Assembly (NCBI GenBank): GCA_016934225.1
Contig: JAFGTH010000074.1
Span: 1-6,539 of the forward strand
Direction of reading: 5' to 3'
Length of the DNA stretch: 6,539 nt
From: Lentisphaerota bacterium
GTDB lineage: Bacteria; Verrucomicrobiota; Kiritimatiellia; UBA8416; JAFGTH01
Positions 4,180 through 6,539 of this stretch are shown piece after piece (position 1 is the stretch's first letter; each line of letters opens with the position of its first letter). Both the position numbers and the translations under genes were made by a program. The notes under the pieces were generated by a model. That model was not told the origin of the DNA. It saw only the letters and a program-made list of their open reading frames with translations, and ran no database searches.

Positions 4180-6402
4180 ATGAAAACCCGGCGAACCACA
4201 ATTGTAACAGTCTGTGTGGCAGGTATTGCCTCCGCATGGGTCGCCTATGTTCTGTTTGGCAAGATCGTTGTCCGAGCGGCATACGAAGACAGATCGCTAA
4301 AGTTTCTGAATCGGGCTATTGAAGGACGCAACGTGCATCCCTTCGAGTTGTACCTTGAACTTGCCGACGCGCTTTTCCTAAAGTGTTTTGTCGGCCTAAT
4401 TGCGTTAGTGGTTGCTATGGCGCTGCTGTATTTTTTGAGGCGAAAAATCGGCAGTTCGAAACGCTCTTCTCAAAAGAAAGAAAATTTCGTTTGGAAGCGG
4501 GCCGTTGGATTGGCGTGTCTCGTCTGCGTCAGCCTTGGAGCTCTGTTTGCGGTATGGTTGCTCAGGCACAGGGTCTTTGTTCGAAATCTTTATGGCTATT
4601 CCGAAATGAGCGCGCCGGATTATGCTGAGCCTGTCTTTCCGGGTCTGACGGAAGAACAAATCTCCGCATTAGGTTGGGCTCATAAAGCTGATGATCATCC
4701 CGCCAGTTCGTATGTTGGTTTTCAGAAGCAGAAACCGGCCGGCAAAGTGCGCGTTGGGCTATTCGGATGTTCCTATACGCAAGGGCTTGAGACGGCGCCG
4801 GGCCATGATATCGCGTCATTTCTGCAAAAGCAGTTTTACTCTGCCGGACGTTCTGATGTTGAAGTTGTAAATTTTGGGGTAGCGAGCTACGGAGTCCATC
4901 AGATGTATCTGCTTTGGGACTACTTGGGCTGTCAATATGATCTTGATTACGTTGTAATCTTCCCGTTTCGGTGGCACATCAATCGAGACAACAGCTTTTT
5001 ATACGATGGCAGGACGTTTGCCGGTGTGCATGCTTGTTTTGTCCTTGATGGAGATGAACTGCGTTTGGTAATGCCGGTTACCGGCGGGTCGCGCTTCGAA
5101 ACAAGCCGAATATACCACCGCTTTATTCCGCCCTGGCGATATTGGAGATATGACGCGAAAGCGCCTGCTTCTATCAGAGCTTTGTTGCTTGGAGACGATA
5201 ATTTTGGGGTCAATCCATTTTATTACAGATCTCACGCGCGTAAAACAGAAACAATTTATGAAACATATGTTCGACTGATTCAGAAAATGGCGGAGAATTC
5301 TCCCGCTCTGATTGTGGTGGCAAATGATGACGATATTTATGAAATGCGACGCGAAGTATCCGTTCCCAATGTGTCGTTTTTTAGAAGCCGTGTGCTTGAA
5401 GCTGTCGCTGCGTCTATTTACTGGGCTCCTGGATGTCATTTTTCTGCTTTGGGCAATGATCTGCGCGCAAAGGAATTATTCGATTTTCTGACAGGGCAAA
5501 AAAATCCGGATTTATGCAGATTGCAGGTGTGCATTGCCGAATCCAAGACAATAAATGACTCGGTAACAAAATCACTTGCTTCATATTGCGACGTTGAGCT
5601 TGGAATTGGAACCAATGCCGTGGCAAGTCTATTTCGTCGTAGTTTGAATGAAGCAAGCTGGAGCCGCTCGTTGGCTATGGATTTCCGTAAAGACGAAGTT
5701 GTATCTTTATTGCAGCAGGCGAAGGAGAATCAGGTTAGATTCGTGCCTTTGCCGTTTGGATTAAAAGACGGCGATTCTGTCTCGTTTTCATTCGCGAGCG
5801 AATTGGTGACAAACGATGTATCAATAGGCACACTTGAAGTAAATAACGGCGTCGTTGGCAGGATTCAAGCGTTCGGCAATGGCGCAAGATCGTTGTCTTT
5901 AAGAGGGAACGGGGAATTCGATTGGACGGTTGAAGTACGCGAGCCGGACTACCTTTCAGAGACAGTAATTAACTGGTCCAATCGTGTTGAAAATCTATCC
6001 GTCAAAATAAGCGCGAAAAATGCCTTGGAAGGGTACCAATCGCGTTATCGGGTATTAAGCCATTTCGCAAGACGCGTATTGCTGTTTCGAAGATGGATAG
6101 AAATGCGTCAAATATTCGAATTGAAACCAACATGCGCCGGTTTTCTTTACGCCCAAGGGAAAGCCGGACAATATGTGCTGATAGATAAAATCGCCGAAAA
6201 AGGGCCGGTACAACTACGACTAACTAGAGAGGACGGAGGGGTTGAATTTATGCCGACGTTCCTGAAGTATGAAGTTATTCCGATGGATTGTCCGCCGTTT
6301 GAGCGATTATGCCCCAATCCGATCAGGGTGTTGGAGGAGTTCAAAAACCAAAGTTCAAAGCGAGACAAGAGTGCACGAGCAGGTGTACGAGTACGGGCTT
6401 AG
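4180..6402 (+). CDS. Membrane-anchored SGNH-hydrolase-like protein of a glycan locus
   Basis: The 740-residue protein has three likely membrane helices (about 7-27, 69-86 and 108-128) and then a long, probably periplasmic part. Residues about 190-435 resemble an SGNH/GDSL fold: VRVGLFGCSYTQG places the nucleophile at Ser198, VNFGVASYGVHQMYL is the block II strand and loop, and GCHFSALGNDLRAKELFDFL places the catalytic His at 420. The usual block III Asn is not evident (YVVIFPFRWHINRDN instead), and the position three before His is Pro, where an Asp is normal, so the active site is divergent. Residues from about 440 form an unrecognised, probably beta-rich region. Such proteins usually add or remove acyl groups on exported polysaccharide. 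RAIEGRNVHPFELYLELADA between helices 1 and 2 looks conserved to me, but I cannot name it. The ATG at 4180 follows pyrimidine-rich repeat text with no ribosome site. The last 18-20 residues (NQSSKRDKSARAGVRVRA) look repeat-derived. Confidence 0.8.
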   Translation: MKTRRTTIVTVCVAGIASAWVAYVLFGKIVVRAAYEDRSLKFLNRAIEGRNVHPFELYLELADALFLKCFVGLIALVVAMALLYFLRRKIGSSKRSSQKKENFVWKRAVGLACLVCVSLGALFAVWLLRHRVFVRNLYGYSEMSAPDYAEPVFPGLTEEQISALGWAHKADDHPASSYVGFQKQKPAGKVRVGLFGCSYTQGLETAPGHDIASFLQKQFYSAGRSDVEVVNFGVASYGVHQMYLLWDYLGCQYDLDYVVIFPFRWHINRDNSFLYDGRTFAGVHACFVLDGDELRLVMPVTGGSRFETSRIYHRFIPPWRYWRYDAKAPASIRALLLGDDNFGVNPFYYRSHARKTETIYETYVRLIQKMAENSPALIVVANDDDIYEMRREVSVPNVSFFRSRVLEAVAASIYWAPGCHFSALGNDLRAKELFDFLTGQKNPDLCRLQVCIAESKTINDSVTKSLASYCDVELGIGTNAVASLFRRSLNEASWSRSLAMDFRKDEVVSLLQQAKENQVRFVPLPFGLKDGDSVSFSFASELVTNDVSIGTLEVNNGVVGRIQAFGNGARSLSLRGNGEFDWTVEVREPDYLSETVINWSNRVENLSVKISAKNALEGYQSRYRVLSHFARRVLLFRRWIEMRQIFELKPTCAGFLYAQGKAGQYVLIDKIAEKGPVQLRLTREDGGVEFMPTFLKYEVIPMDCPPFERLCPNPIRVLEEFKNQSSKRDKSARAGVRVRA

Positions 6403-6447
6403 TCGGATCTGCGTTTGTCGGCAGTTTCGCCTTCTGGGTTTGTGGAG

Positions 6448-6539
6448 AGAATGGAACCGCAGATGAACGCAGATGGACGCGGATGAGGGAGAATGGAACC
6501 GCAGAATATCGAACACGGAATATCGAATGTCGAAATTAA
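6448..6539 (+). repeat. Compound repeat array 3 (A then B), running to the window edge
   Basis: An A unit starts at 6453 and a B unit at 6495 (spacing 42), in the same orientation as arrays 1 and 2. The B unit carries GAATATCGAA variants, as in array 2, and the window ends inside or just after it, so the full length and any C element are unseen. A frame running from 6309 or later to TAA at 6537-6539 crosses this array; its ENGTADERRWTRM-type translation is repeat text and overlaps the SGNH-like gene, so it is not listed as a gene. Confidence 0.92.

Noticed and set aside
6309..6539. A 76-codon frame ending exactly at the window end
   Set aside because: Its first half is a shadow of the SGNH-like gene and its second half is array 3 text. 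It may be annotated somewhere as a hypothetical protein, but nothing supports a real product.

Overview
The window looks like an accessory surface-polysaccharide locus from a Gram-negative bacterium. A PVC-superphylum lineage (Kiritimatiellota, Lentisphaerota, Verrucomicrobiota or Planctomycetota) or a related uncultured group is my best guess. That guess rests on protein families and on the intergenic repeat text, whose translations (for example MSNKECRM, FDIPCSIF, HSEERSDEESNL) I remember from hypothetical proteins of such genomes. It is memory, not a search result. No rRNA, tRNA, CRISPR array, transposase or phage gene is visible.

Layout. 1-360 (+): end of a small SxtJ-like membrane protein, probably cut at its N-terminus by the window edge. 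391-771: a compound tandem repeat array (array 1). 794-1900 (+): a complete PLP-dependent sugar aminotransferase of the DegT/DnrJ/EryC1/StrS family. 1993-2707 (-): a SAM-dependent methyltransferase broken by an in-frame TAA and by an apparent one-base frameshift at its start. 2720-2959 (-): the 3' remnant of another gene, cut off exactly where array 2 begins. 2964-3195: array 2. 3316-3816 (+): an intact GbsR/MarR-type regulator. 3817-4179: a gene-free mosaic of short repeats, palindromes and inverted repeats. 4180-6402 (+): a 740-residue membrane-anchored protein with a divergent SGNH-hydrolase-like domain. 6448-6539: array 3, running to the window edge.

How it fits together (inference). The aminotransferase would make a nucleotide-linked amino sugar. 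The methyltransferase, when intact, would have decorated a sugar or lipid intermediate. SxtJ-like proteins often sit beside carbamoyltransferases and SGNH proteins in glycan-modification clusters, so the SGNH-like protein may modify the exported polymer at the membrane. The GbsR-like protein may regulate the following gene.

The most notable aspect is the non-coding part. Three arrays share the same two building blocks in the same orientation and separate the window into two modules: aminotransferase plus decayed methyltransferase, and regulator plus SGNH-like protein. One module is visibly degrading, and a gene is truncated at an array edge. This suggests repeat-mediated turnover of a glycan locus. 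I see no strong evidence for a wholly new defence or mobile system. Several open reading frames over the arrays look like by-products of repeats rather than genes.
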